A stretch of 64,000 nt of DNA, from NCBI RefSeq assembly GCF_000143415.4, contig NW_003314304.1, positions 313,418-377,417 of the forward strand, written 5' to 3'. The notes below the pieces were generated by a model that did no database searches, was not told the origin of the DNA, and saw only the letters and a program-made list of their open reading frames with translations. Shown in pieces: positions 25,013 through 36,689 of the stretch. A program made the translations under genes and the position numbers. This DNA comes from Selaginella moellendorffii. Its lineage: Eukaryota > Streptophyta > Lycopodiopsida > Selaginellales > Selaginellaceae. How positions within the stretch are numbered: position 1 is the stretch's first letter; every line of letters begins with the position of its first letter.

Positions 25013-25560
25013 CAGCAATGGAAACTTGCCAAATCTCTAAATGAGCCACTAAATCACAGCAATTTGCAAAAGATGGACTACACTTGGAAGATCGTCCAGG
25101 AAGCCATGCGCTTGGCTCCCCCTGCAGCGGAAAAACCTCTGAAACAAATGAATTTACCATGGATGGATTCACAGTTCCAAAGGACTGGCAAAGTTTACTG
25201 ATAGATTGTTTGCTTTCATGCTGTACAAGAGATGGAGAGTTTCTTCCAGGAACGGCATAGTTGGGTCATAGGATTTCTGTGAGAAAGCCCTCCAGATCCA
25301 TATCCCGGCCAGTACTAAGCTCACCACCGCTATTACTCCCGGCATAGTTACCAATTAACGCGTTCGGGTGAAAAACGCGTTCGTAACACACGTCCGGGTT
25401 CGAGTCACGTTCAAAACTTTAATCCAGATCGATTAAATCGCCCATTGCTTTCAAACACCTACGTTCCATTTAGCGGGGGCCCTCGCGTTTGTTTCGGATA
25501 CAAGGTCGCCAAGATGCAAGACCGCATTATTCTATACCACCGTGTCACAAGGTTTGGACG
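25013..25560. pseudogene. rearranged cytochrome P450 pseudogene fragments
   Basis: Three pieces related to the intact P450 at 25809 lie here in scrambled order. A plus-strand piece (about 25035-25192) matches exon 2, with LQKMDYTWKIVQEAMRLAPP against the intact LQKMNYTWKVVQEAMRLVPP. A minus-strand piece (25345-25175) matches the N terminus, with VVSLVLAGIWIWRAFSQKSYDP; it lacks the PPGSFGLPFLG segment. A plus-strand piece (25463-25560) matches the haem-binding exon with VPFSGGPRVCFGYKVAKMQ. Stops, the inversion and missing exons show it is dead. The inversion places the two ends of one gene in opposite orientations. Confidence 0.85.
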
Positions 25561-25808
25561 CTACTGGATCCAAACGAGGCCATGACCCACCCGCTCTCCC
25601 CGTCAATCGCATGGGCGTAAGACTCGGTTCAGTAAAAATCAGGTTTTGATCGTCATAGTTCGTAAGAGGAATAAACTCAAGAACAGTCAAGTAAGGTCAA
25701 ATAAAGATTCGATGCTACAGTCAGGACGTGCAAGGCGGCATTGTCTTCTCTCGATCCTTCACAGGTAACCTCAATTTCAAGAACAAGGGCTAGAGAAAGA
25801 GAGAAAAG
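25561..25808. other. upstream region of the intact P450 gene
   Basis: Non-coding sequence between the P450 pseudogene and the intact P450 ATG, expected to carry its promoter and 5' UTR. No specific element is convincing. Confidence 0.4.
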
Positions 25809-27362
25809 ATGCTAGAGTTTCTAGTAGCAGTGGTGAGCTTAGTATTGGCCGGCCTATGGATATGGAGGGCTTTCTCGCAGAAATCCTATGATCCCCCGAC
25901 GCCTCCGGGGAGTTTTGGGCTCCCATTCCTGGGAGAAACTCTCCATGTCTTGTACAGCATGAAAGCAAACAGTCTATCGGAATTCTTCGAGTCTCGCGAG
26001 CGAAGGTATGGTCCTGTTTTCAAGACACACCTGTTTGGCCACCCCACGGTAGTGGTAAGCCCTCCTCTTGGATTCAAGTTTTTGTTCTCCAACCATGGCA
26101 AGCTCGTGGAGAGCTCCTGGCCAGCGCCAATGAAGATGCTCATGGGTGACAAGAGCTTGTTCTTCATGGAGGGCCAGAGAGCCAAGAGCTTCCGTCACAT
26201 ACTTATGGCGTTCCTTGGCCCCGAGGCAATGCGAAGGTATGTCGCAAGGGCCAGCTCCATCGCCCAGGCACACATCGAGAAGTTTTGGTTGGATGGATCG
26301 GAAGTTCGAGCATATTTTCTTGTTAAGAAGGCCTTGTTCTCGGTGGTGTTTAACTTGTTCTTGAGCATACAAGACGACGAGGAGGAGAGAGAGCTCTTGG
26401 TTCCATTTGAGGAGTTTTTGCACGGGTTACTCGAGCTGCCCATCAACTTTCCCGGGACCAAGTTTCGGCAGGCAAAGCTTGCGACGCGCAAGATCTCTGG
26501 GAAGCTGGACAAGTTTATAAATAAGAGAAAGGTGGAGCTCCAGGAAGGGAAGGCGTCGGCTGAGCAAGATTTGCTCAGCGTTCTTTTGACAACGAGGGGA
26601 GAAGATGGAGAGCTCATGAGCGAGGAAGAGGTAAAGCAAAACATCCTCATGATGGTACTGGCCGGGCACGACACCACTGCTAGCACTCTGGCGGTCTCCA
26701 TGAAATGCATCGCTGAGAATCCCTGGTGCTACGATCGACTTCGACAAGGTTTTTACCATCAACCTCTATGATCTAACTCTCAAAGTTTCATGACCAGAGC
26801 ATCTTGCCATAGCTGCTGCGAAGGATTCGAGCGAGCCACTCCGTCTAGAAGATCTCCAAAAGATGAACTACACCTGGAAAGTTGTCCAGGAAGCCATGCG
26901 TCTGGTCCCTCCAGCGCTGGGAAACACGCGGATAGCGATCACACACATGACCATCGAGGGCTTCACAGTTCCAAAAGATTGGCGAGTAAGTTCCTTCACT
27001 CGATCATCTCAAGAAATTCTCTTATGATCACGTAAAATCCTTCTTTGATTGATGGCCAGTTCATGTGGAGCGTCTTCCAGAGCAACAGGAGGAGCGCGTT
27101 CTTCCCTGAGCCGGACAAGTTTGATCCGGAGCGATTCAACGGGAGCTCGGGCTTGATCCCATACACGTACGTTCCATTTGGTGGAGGCCCTCGCATTTGC
27201 CCCGGGAATGAGCTCGCAAAGATGCTCCTCCGCGTGTTCTTGCATCATCTACTCACCCAGTTGCAGTGGTCGCTCCTCGATCCAAACGAGCACATCCAAA
27301 TGGCTCCACTCGCAGCTCCGGCCAACGGCCTCCACATCAAACTCTCAAAAAATCCAATATAA
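25809..27362 (+). CDS. cytochrome P450, CYP85 clan (CYP716-like)
   Basis: A haem monooxygenase anchored in the ER membrane; the substrate may be a terpenoid, but this is only inferred from the clan. Exons 25809-26748, 26798-26985 and 27060-27362 give 476 aa. The N-terminal anchor is VAVVSLVLAGLWIW (about 6-19), followed by a Pro-rich hinge (PPTPPGSFGLPFLGE). The I-helix oxygen-binding motif AGHDTT is at 285-290, the K-helix is EAMR (ExxR), FDPERF is the PERF region, and the haem loop is FGGGPRICPG with Cys423. All essential motifs are present, so it looks functional. Scrambled pseudogene copies lie immediately upstream. Confidence 0.92.
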
Positions 27363-27630
27363 TCCCTTGGATCTTGGAAACCATAAACTATATCACTCGA
27401 TCTTGGAACCAGAGCATCACACTTTACCACCATTTATAATGTACGAAATGTATCTTTCTTATGGAAGCTTCAAGATCTTGGAGCTAAATCCAGCCACCTT
27501 ACACATACGTGTACGCCTACGGTCATAAGGATACGAAATCTGACTGACGGCAGCCGCCACTTATTGCCGTCTCCTGTTTGTTTTTCACATTTGACTGGCG
27601 AAGAGCTCAAGATCTTCTCAAGAAAAGCTA

Positions 27631-27653
27631 GCTCTCTCTCTCTCTCTCTCTGT
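27631..27653. repeat. (CT)n microsatellite
   Basis: An uninterrupted CT dinucleotide tract of about 11 units, about 270 bases past the P450 stop. Confidence 0.9.
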
Positions 27654-28027
27654 GACAGAGTAAATTATCCATAAAAATTCTGTCATGCCACAAATTGCAT
27701 TTTAGAGTAAGCTTGTTTTACATTTTAATCAAGAAACAGCTGGTTATTTTTCAATATATTTTGATAATAAATATGCACATTTGATTATTACAAAGAAAAT
27801 GACTTTATAAAAAGGATCACAAAGCATTAGATTAATTTGATTGGTGCCTACAAAATAACATGCATTTTCACGTAATGTCACTAACAAACAAGTAGTATGT
27901 TTTTAATAAATGGATAATTTCCTGTCAGACAGAAAAGGAATATAATAAAACTTTAAAATAGCACATAGTAGGTGGTAGTGAATATACCTAGAATGTGCTT
28001 GGATATTCTAGGATATTCTATTATTTA

Positions 28028-28182
28028 GATTAATCTTGTATTTAATTTATAAACAAGGTTATAAGTTATAAGCTTTCTTAAACACTTTCTAGTATATTCT
28101 TTTTTATTCTACCATCTAATGGTTGATATGGAACAAGATTAATTTTGTGTTTATAAATTATAAACATGTTTATAATTATAAA
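28028..28182. repeat. pair of imperfect AT-rich direct repeats with a 22-bp palindrome
   Basis: Related units begin with gattaatcttg (28028) and gattaattttg (28137) and continue for about 45 bases each with shared words such as tttataaac and ggttataa. The second contains a perfect 22-bp palindrome at 28156-28177 centred on acatgt. This could be the end of a small non-autonomous element, but no target-site duplication is evident. Confidence 0.5.
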
Positions 28183-28889
28183 ATTTTATTTTGGATTAAT
28201 AAGTAAGAAGAATAAGCAAACCAAGTATTGCTACATGCAACCCATAGCAAATAAATTTTAATACAAAGAACAACAATTATTATTGAATAAACATATAATC
28301 AATATTGTTAATTGATCACATTACACGATCCATCATAGCAAAAAGTATAACTATAAATACAAGCACAACATTAGATAAAGCTAATTTTCAAATAATTTTT
28401 ATTAATTGAATTTATCAGCATTCATACTTTTAAAAACCATGCTTTTTGTTCCACCGTTTCTTGTGCACTTTGCAGTTACAAACAGTTCCATCAATAGATG
28501 GGTTTCCAAAAAATCACGATATTGCAAAAATTATAATCATTCAAATTTGTTTGGATTGTCGGAACAAATTTAAAATAAAGCGCACATTATCCAACTTCAA
28601 GACATTTCATAGTTCCTAGGCTTGCAAGGAAATCACCACCGAGGCATGAAGATTCCAACGATTCCGGAACAAATGAAGATGGGGGTTCGAAGCATTTGGC
28701 TGTAGAAGGGAGTTAAAGAGTACAAGCCAAACATGGTGACTTACAGGATCTCGACGTTCATGACTCTCTTGATCGAAGCTCTTCGTCTAGCACTATGTTG
28801 CTCACAAATGAATCAAATCTCATTCCTGAACTTCAGGACGTAGTTTACTCCAAGCAGAACTCTCCAAAACTGTCACCTAGCAGCCTGCT

Positions 28890-31800
28890 TCAGGCTGTCT
28901 TCTGAGCCCGACCGGATCCACTTGCGGCTTCGTCATTCTTCTGGCCGTCTTCGGGTTTTCTAGCCCACGGAGGAGCTCTATCGGCTTCGTACCTGTAGTC
29001 GTAGAACAGTTCCTCACCGGCTGATATACGTTCCTTTGCAAATATGCCAACTCTGTGATCCCCAGCAACCATTATCACCTACACATTCATGTTGAGTTTC
29101 CAGCAGCTTTATGGAGAACACCTCACCTTTGCATAGCAGTTTGGATTTGGCGAGTGATTTGCAAATTTGAGCTTGTCACCCTTGCGGCAGGCATCCAGTA
29201 CGTACTAGAGAAAGAACAGGTAGAAAAAGGAAACCATGTAAATTCAGATCAACCAAACCATACCTGATCATTCAAATTAAATAAGAAGGACGAGTTCTCG
29301 CGGTCGTAAATCTTGCCACGCTTGTCAGCTTCACGATGTGATATAAGCTCTCCCGTGTATTCTCCAAGGTAGTCATGCTTATTTACCGGCGTCTAGAAGA
29401 CAAGGAAGCTAATAGCTACTTCTTTCTGTAAGAGCAACATACTATTACCTTTAAAAATGCACCCCAGCCAGCGACATCAGATCTTCCAAGTAAAACCTGC
29501 ACAAGTTTGTTTAAGAAAAGCTAAAGGAATGTTTGAAAGAAGAGATTTTACCCGCTGTTGTTGCTTTAGAAGAAGTTTCATGTTTCGACATTCGTAGCTG
29601 TCACCCCGTGCCGGTGGTCCGCCTTGCGATCCATCCCCGCACCTGAAACAAAGGCACAAAAGAGGAAAATCACATCAGCACACGAGCTTTGCAATTGTAC
29701 ACCGTTGCATACCCAATCCAGCAATTTCTACAGACATCAGGATCACATTCCCGTCCAGCTGCAAAACACGGGCATTGCCGACTGGAACACTGGCTTTTAG
29801 CGCAATGGCAGCCCCTGAAGCGGTTTTTGCAGTTCTTGGAGCACCTGATAAGACAAAAACGTCGCTTTAAGCAAATGTAGCATAACACGTACCCGCAATA
29901 TTTCTCGCAGCACGTCCCATTTCGATGGCAAGAACACTGCTTTCCGCACGACTCCGAGCAAGAGCAGGGTGTGTATTGTCTACAGCCATCCTTCCCATCC
30001 ACGAGTCTTTTCCTGATAGCTGGATAGCCCACGGATTTCCATGTGTACTTTAGCCTACGTACACGTCCCCTCCTGCGTCCGTTGTACAACCTGGACCGCG
30101 AACGGTCAATCTCCTACAAAAGATGGTTTTAAGAGGAGTCAAAAAACTGTGGAGCCTTACCGTCGCATCCTCAATGACTGTGTTTCCATCCTGTTGGAGC
30201 TTTGTTTCTTCATTCAGCTTCCAGTTCACGGCTGCCTCAAGCTGCATGAATTCCCCAACCTCGGCACAGCTCTTCATTCCCCTTAGCAAATTCCTTGAAA
30301 TAAGACAGCTGATAAAAATCACACAAAAGCTTTCAGTGAACTGATAAACAGGCAGGATTTTCCGTACCTGTCTCTACCAAAGATTTGCAGCCCTGTTTCG
30401 TAAAGGTCCTTCTCCAAAGTGTTCCAGTTACTGTCATATAGCGTAAGGTTCTTGGATATGCTCTGCATCACATCCTCTGATTCCTTGATTACAGGTGGCG
30501 GCCGCTTCACAGTGGTGATCTGGCTTCCTTTCCATTTTCTCTGAGCGTAAAGCTTCTTGCTAACCAGTTTTTTCAAGTACATGCTGGCCCCAGTATTCTC
30601 GCCGCGAGTCGCATTGCCACTGCCATCTCCCACCTCAGCATGCGATCCTTCCACATGGTGTTTCTTACGCGCCTCATTTGTGTCATCGTCTGTATGTCTC
30701 GTCGCTTTCCTCTTTAGTAGCAACCTTCTGAGAGCGGTCACACTTTTATCTTTGAAGCTCTTCTTAGGAGCCTCAGGAGGCTTGTCCACAGTTTTGGCGA
30801 CTGGTTCCGTAGCGACGCCCTTGTCTTTGGAATCCGGAACTTGCCAGCTCTTCTCAATAGCAGGTGCTGTGCTTTCTACAGGAACGGGTTTGGACTCTAC
30901 GCCTGAAGAAGTGGCATCGTGGTGGCTTGAAAGGCGTGGCTGCCAAGGCGGCGTAAGAACTATGATGAAATGGCGTCATAGGATATCATACCAAATGGAA
31001 ACAGCAGGGACCGCATGGTACTGACGGCAGTTCCCCCGTCTTGTTAAGTGGAGTCTGCTTATCGAACTGCAAGCTTCCATTTCAATCAGTAGCTCATCAA
31101 GCACATGACCGGCAAGCTTACAGGAATTATCACCGGCTGCGAGCAACCATGAAGCCGACAGTCGAACACCTTTAATAATGCGGGAAGTTTAGTATGAGAA
31201 TAGAAAGAGCGTCCCAGCTTACCAAACAACGTCGACAGAAAAGATTATCGAAGGAGTCCATTGCAGATAGAAGATCATGCTTTTCCTCGCTTTTGAGTTT
31301 GTCCCCGTCCTTCGCTAGTATTTCATACCGTGCCTGTAGCAGACGTTTGAGTTTGATTCATAATTCTGTAAAGAGCATAACATGAATATGCATATCCACG
31401 TTTCCTATCTGTTTTTCCTCTTAAAAAAATCAAGCAGCCCATCAGGCAAGGCCCGTACCTCTATCTCGCTCGGTTTTGCATCAAGACAGTCAGCTAGCGC
31501 CTTGAACACCATTTTACTCGATCCATGTTCTTGGACAGTGGCTCTACAGGCATTCAATAAGTAAAGAAAAAAAAAATTAGAATCAGTACTACGAACCTGA
31601 TGAGAAAATCGTCACCTTTGCTAAAGTCACGTTTCTCTTCTTCCTCCTCGACTTGTTCTTCCTCACTGTCACTGCATATCAACGCTTCATTTTCAGCAGA
31701 GTCATAATAGATCCTTCTTCGACCAACGACGGATTGATCTTCGGCCATCCGCTGATTCCTGGAAAACAAAAGGTCAGTGAACTAGCACCCGCATCTTTGT

Positions 31801-32293
31801 TTCTCTACCTGTCCAAGAAGATCCAAGTTGTATATGGCGGCGTCTTTTGCACGGTTTGCAGCCTGACGGGCTTCACAATGCTCTTCCCACCGGAATTGTT
31901 GAAAAGAATAGGAGCCGAGGAGTCATCTTGCGAGCCACACTGCTGATCCGCGGCTGCTGGATCAGTCCCAAGCTTGTTGAGCGCCTTTTGGATCCGTGTG
32001 TTGAGCATATCGTTGTCGGCGTGATTCCTGTTATTCACAGCGCGGGAGCTGGACAGCGCCAGTAAGTGCGTACAAAATCCTTGCAATCTCTCCGAGTTTG
32101 CATCCATCCTTGCCTAGAAAATCCGCGAAGAAATCAGCTCTAGCGCTTGAGAAATCTCCAAAGAGGAGGAAAACAGTACCTTGACATAAGCTTGTCGCTC
32201 GAATGCCACTTGCTTCTTAAGCCGGGTGAACGTAGCCGACAATGCGGCCATGGAAACCTTGCCGGATGCCTCGCCTTCCTCCATAGACTGCAT
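28890..32293 (-). CDS. E(z): Polycomb histone-lysine N-methyltransferase E(z) (CLF/SWN/MEA family)
   Basis: The catalytic subunit of Polycomb repressive complex 2, which methylates histone H3 Lys27 in the nucleus. The gene is split into many short exons on the minus strand. Exon 1 is 32293-32180 ([20 protein letters not shown]). Next come [11 protein letters not shown] and [19 protein letters not shown] with acidic SDSEEE, both typical of plant E(z). A basic linker rich in Lys/Arg follows, then [18 protein letters not shown]. The CXC domain (about 30035-29690) has [34 protein letters not shown] and [10 protein letters not shown]. The SET domain (about 29640-28950) has [41 protein letters not shown] and GEELFYDY. 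All key SET motifs are intact. The upstream in-frame GTG at 32344 is not an ATG. A full exon list was not established. Confidence 0.95.
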
Positions 32294-32488
32294 CGCATCG
32301 CCGATCACAAAGCTCCGCTCGAAATCGTTGCCCTCGATCGGCACAAACCTCGGATCTTAGCTGCCGCCTTCGCGCTCCACCATCGAAAACCCTCGCCCTA
32401 AAATCTGGGGTTTGGCGGGAATCGAAACGCAAAACTAGACCACACGTTCTTTCGTTTAGGTTTTTGTCGCCACTCAGCGCTGGCAGCT
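32294..32488. promoter_or_regulatory. divergent promoter region, E(z) (-) and SDR (+)
   Basis: Only 195 bases separate the two ATGs, so the two genes must share promoter DNA. I see no clear TATA box; the region is of mixed composition with short Ser/Arg-coding-like shadows only. Confidence 0.5.
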
Positions 32489-33660
32489 ATGGTGTCGACG
32501 GGCAATCCAGAGAGGTAATCTCAAGCTCGCGCCATCGTTTCCAAGCAATCGATGGATCCTTCTCGTGTTTCTTTCCAGAATGTGGTGGTCCAAGGACACA
32601 ATCGCGCTCGTCACCGGCGCGAACAAGGGTATTGGCTTGCAGTTGGCGCGCGAGCTCGCCAGGCGAGGATTGACGACGATACTCACGTCTAGAGACGAAT
32701 CCAGCGGCAGGAAGGCTATCGAATCGCTGCTGGAAGAGGGCATCGATCGAGAAAGGCTCGTGTATCACCAGCTCGACATCACTAGCCCCGATTCGGTCGA
32801 CGCGCTGGCGGATTGGGTCTCTCGCTCCTACGGTCGCATCGAAATTCTTGTGAGTAGAGAGCTAGAGCTCGAATTTCACTATTTCTCTAGCCGTCCAGCA
32901 GATAGTTCTTTGTTTTCTTCCTTGGTGTTCTTCCAGATTAACAATGCCGGCGTGAACTCAATTGGAGTGCCGGACTTGGAGCAAGCGAAGTACGTGGTGG
33001 AAACGAATTACTACGGCACGAAGAGAGTGATCGAGGCTATGGTCCCTCTTCTCAAACCTGGAGCTCGAATCGTTAACGTCAGCTCCAAAGTTGGTGATTT
33101 CTCAGTAAGTTCCTCGCGAATATCGATGAGAAACCTTGGAGATTCTTATGATTTTTCCACCGCAGTATCTAAAGAACGAATGGAATGCAAAGCTGGAAGA
33201 TATCGCCACTCTCACGCCCAGCTCGATCGACGAGATGATCCAGGAGTTCTTCCGAGCAGTGGAAGCCAAAGAGATCAAAGCCCGCGGCTGGCCGTGCATG
33301 GGCGAGGAGATCCCGCTAGCGCCACCAGAGATACTCGCCGGCTACTCCCTCTCCAAGATCGCTCTCAACGCCTACGCGAGGATCATCGCGGAGAAGCTCG
33401 CGAGGGAGAAGGAGATCTTCTTCAACTCGATGTGTCCCGGCTCGACCAGCACGGCCATGTCGGGATTCAAGGGTCACTCGGTCGAGATTGGAGCCGACAC
33501 CGCGGTGTGGATCGCTTTGCTTCCTCCGGGAACTCCGGAAGAACCACTTCCTCACGGGAGATTCTTCATGGATCGCAAGGACGTGGGATTCTCGCAAATG
33601 CCAGTCTTCTACGATGGCCAGTTCTACAAGACCTTGGGAGATCTCCCGAAAAGCAAATAA
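32489..33660 (+). CDS. short-chain dehydrogenase/reductase (carbonyl/salutaridine reductase-like)
   Basis: An NADP(H)-dependent carbonyl reductase of the classical SDR superfamily, probably cytosolic. Exons 32489-32514, 32579-32849, 32937-33104 and 33166-33660 give 319 aa. The cofactor motif TGANKGIG is at 21-28, followed by an SRDESSGRKA stretch, a Rossmann LDIT and NNAG near 101-104. The catalytic residues are Ser in IVNVSSK, Tyr215 and Lys219 (YSLSK). The extra segment between the Ser strand and the Tyr (about residues 156-210) is the insertion found in plant salutaridine/menthone-type reductases. The substrate is not predictable. The stop lies 55 bases before the next ATG on the same strand. 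Confidence 0.92.
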
Positions 33661-33715
33661 ACTTTATTTTCAAACTGTCTCTACTGGCGCCAGGAGCTAG
33701 GGTTTGATCCAAGCG

Positions 33716-35417
33716 ATGGTGGATCTGCTGAGGAGCCGCTGGCTGATGCTAGTGGCGGGCATTTGGATCCAGATCACGATGGGATCCACCTACGTCTTTG
33801 GATTGTACTCGGAGAGCCTCAAGCGCGAGCTGGGATTCGATCAATCGCAGCTCGACACGCTAGGGTTCTTCAAGGGGATCGGCGCCAATGTGGGGATTCA
33901 CACAGGATTGCTGCTCTCGCTGGCGCTGCCGCCGTGGATTATCCTGGCGCTGGGGGCGGGCCAAGGTTTTCTGGGCTATTTCATGATCTGGCTCGCTGGA
34001 ACGCACAGGATCCGGGGCGTCCAGCTCTGGCAGATGTGCGCCTTCATGCTCGTCGCTGCGAATTCGCAGACGTATTCCAACACCGCCGTGGTCGTGACAT
34101 CTGTGACGAATTTCCCCACAAGTCGTGGCACTGTGATTGGCTTGATGAAAGTAAGTTCCATTTGATCAAAGCTCCATCAAAGCTACTCATAGTTCTAGTT
34201 CTAAATGCTTGCTCCAGGGATGCTTGGGATTGAGTGGAGCCATTCTAACTTTCTTCTATCGATCGCTATGCGGGGAAGATGGTGGCACCCAGATTCACTA
34301 CACGCTCTTTGCGGCGGTAGTCCCGACAGTGGTATGTGTTTTGCTTATGCTTTTCATTAGACCAGTGGCACCGTCGACCATCACGCATGATCCACACGAG
34401 AACACGAACATCTCCAGGATCTCTGGGATCATCGTGGCACTCGCGTTTGGTCTCATTCCTCTCACGCTTCTCACTCCAGTGGGCCGAGTCGCGAGGATTT
34501 TGCTGTGCGTTCTACTGCTTCTAGCGCTCGCATCGCCACTACTGGTGGCATTCAAGGCAAGCAGGCTCACAAAGACGGTGGATTCCAAAGAACAGGGACA
34601 AGAGACCGTCGCGATACTCCTTGGAGAATCTAGCAGCGGCGCCAACTTTCAGGAAAAGCCCGAGAACGAGAAAAGAGGAACTTTAGTTCTTCGCAGCCAA
34701 GACTTTACACTCTCACAGGCTTTTGCATCGCTCGAGTTTTGGCTACTGGTCACAGCAATGGCCTGTGGGATGGGATCGGGAGCCACAGTGATCGACAACG
34801 TGAACCAGCTTGGATCCTCACTGGGCTACTCCACACATAACATAGCAGTGGTGGTGTCGCTGGTTAGCATCTGGAACTTCCTGGGCCGGTTTGGAGCTGG
34901 AGCACTCTCGGACTTCTTCCTCAGGGCGAGAGGTGTTCCAAGGCCGGCTTTCAACTCGATCACTCTGGGAGTCATGGCAGCCGGGCACCTTGTACTGGCG
35001 GCAGCGTTCCCGGGTGCTTTGTACGTGGGAACTCTCGTCGTTGGGCTGTGCTACGGCTCGCAGTGGTCGCTCATGCCAGCAACAGTGTCGGAGATCTTCG
35101 GCATGAAAGAGTTTGGGACGCTCTTCAACACCATCGCCGTGGCAAGCCCACTGGGAGCTTACATTCTCTCAGTGAGAGTGGCGGGCTACTTCTATGACAG
35201 GGAAGCGCAGAGGCAACAAAGCCTTATCCATGGTAGCTCGATCCATTCTCCGCCAAATTCTTGCCACGGTCCAGCATGTTTCAGGCTCACCTTTCTCGTG
35301 CTCGCTGGAGTCTGCCTCTTGGGCTGCGTTTGTACGTCACTGCTCGTATCAAGGACGAGGAAGTACTACAAAGAAGCTCACAAGACCCTCTACCATAGGA
35401 AAAGCTGGCAAAAGTAA
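33716..35417 (+). CDS. Nodulin-like / major facilitator superfamily transporter (MFS2)
   Basis: A multi-pass membrane transporter, paralogous to the one at 9819-11446; the substrate is unknown. Exons 33716-34150 and 34218-35417 join in phase 0 (GLMK|GCLGLSGA), the same place as in the paralog, and give 544 aa. The Nodulin-like domain covers about 7-250 (WLMLVAGIWIQ, YVFGLYSESLK, FFKGIGANVG). The second bundle has VIDNVNQLGSSLG, WNFLGRFGAG and LMPATVSEIFG. The longer loop after residue 430 contains a polar insert not present in the paralog. The start is the first ATG of the frame; the frame upstream opens with a TTG. Confidence 0.92.
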
Positions 35418-35456
35418 TAGTGCCATTTGATCAAGGTATAAAGGTATCATTTCTTT

Positions 35457-36149
35457 TCATATGGTATCAAACGACGCCTGTGTATGTGTATAGTAATACG
35501 CGACGACCACGTACGAGCCTGGATGATCCAAGATGTCCACCAAGGGGGAGACGGTGACGAAGTCGTCACCACAATCATCTGCGTCGTTGGAGGCGAGAGC
35601 TTCAGGCCGAAAGAGCCCGGCCGCGTCTGAAACGGTGCACGAGGCCGGAGGAACACGCGCGGCAGGCACCGAAAGGTACTCCTCCTCCACAACTTGTTGT
35701 CGCTGCTCTCGCCCTGTTTGCTCCAGCCCTGGGACAAGCGGCAGCGTCACCCGCAAGAGACTACTGTCAAGCCGGTAGCTTATCCTTTCCGCGTCCACTG
35801 CATCGGGGAGCACAAACTCTCGCGCAAACATCTTGGTGAAGGAGGATGCGACGCTCTTTCGCCTCGTGAGAGATCCCAACGATGGTCACGAGTCGACGGA
35901 ATTGAGAGCCCGAGACCTCCACCTTGACATCGCTCACGCCCGGCATCTCCAAAAGGATGAGATACGAGTGCGGGAGGCAGCAGCTATGAAGCACTTGTGT
36001 GCGCTCATAGCGTGCTCGACCTCAACCGTGCCGTTGGAGGCGGTCCCGCAGCCGCGCGCCTGGCGGAGAGAGCAGTAATCAGGGCGGCATGCTTGCGCCG
36101 CGACAAGCACCAAGAATACCATCGCCACCCTTGCTGCCGCCACCACCAT
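35457..36149 (-). pseudogene. frameshifted small heat shock (HSP20-like) gene
   Basis: The minus strand reads an ATG at 36149 with a signal-peptide-like start (MVVAAARVAMVFLVLVAAQA) in one frame. An alpha-crystallin-type core follows in a second frame (SYLILLEMPGVSDVKVEVSG...LVTIVG, about 35970-35865). A third frame carries the rest (FVLPDAVDAERISYRLDSSLLRVTLP, about 35825-35745) and continues to 35457. The parts are in the right order for an HSP20 domain, but two shifts within about 150 bases break it, and the gaps are too small for introns. The tail includes SPLVDILDHPGSYVVVA, which resembles the start of a second such domain. It is either a recent pseudogene or contains assembly indels. 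Confidence 0.6.
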
Positions 36150-36680
36150 TCTTCGCCCTTGTAAACAACAAAGAGTCGATCGACGATCAAAAACATCAAG
36201 TTAAACTAGAAACAGATCCTCATTTGGCGGAGCTGAACTCGTTATAAGCATTGACTTGTTTTTTTTCCACTCTTTCGCTTGGCTCACTGCTATGATGATG
36301 CAAAGAAGGTTTAGATGAACCTTCCTTGACCGTCCTGGGTTGAAAATTTGCATGCACCTTGTTGTCTTCCTTACGTCCTTATCCAACACTCTTACCAATT
36401 ATTTGAGAGTTTGAAAGCCACAATTTCTTACATTTCCTTTTAAGTTTGGAAGTGACACATTTTGAGATCATTTCCAATCCAGATAAACTAGATTTATTGT
36501 GCTCCTTTTTTGTGGAAGATAAAAAATCCCACATGCTTTTCCTTTGGCATGGCATTGCATCAGTTTTAACACCAAATTTACCCTTGCTACAGATAGGATT
36601 ATTTAGCATTTACTCTTTTATGTAAGACCCATCAAATGCTGGGCAGTGCGTGGCATTCAGCTGCTGTCACTCAATGAGGT
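36150..36680. other. intergenic region, no gene seen
   Basis: AT-rich sequence upstream of the HSP20-like remnant. Several short frames occur but none has recognisable content. Confidence 0.4.
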
Positions 36681-36689
36681 GTTTCTTCC

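Larger units (their letters stand above)
27363..28889. other. AT-rich intergenic region between P450 and E(z)
   Basis: About 1.5 kb without a supportable gene. It holds a CT microsatellite at about 27631-27653, an AT-rich pair of related repeats with a palindrome near 28.0-28.2 kb, and from 28.6 kb the presumptive 3' end of the minus-strand E(z) gene. Confidence 0.5.

Noticed and set aside
25395-25425. B-box-like word gggttcgagtc next to the P450 pseudogene
   Set aside because: No A box or cloverleaf upstream; probably chance or an old tRNA-derived scrap.
32565-33707. 380-codon frame through the SDR gene
   Set aside because: It reads through introns and shifts out of the SDR frame; the spliced model gives the catalytic Tyr and Lys in the right place.
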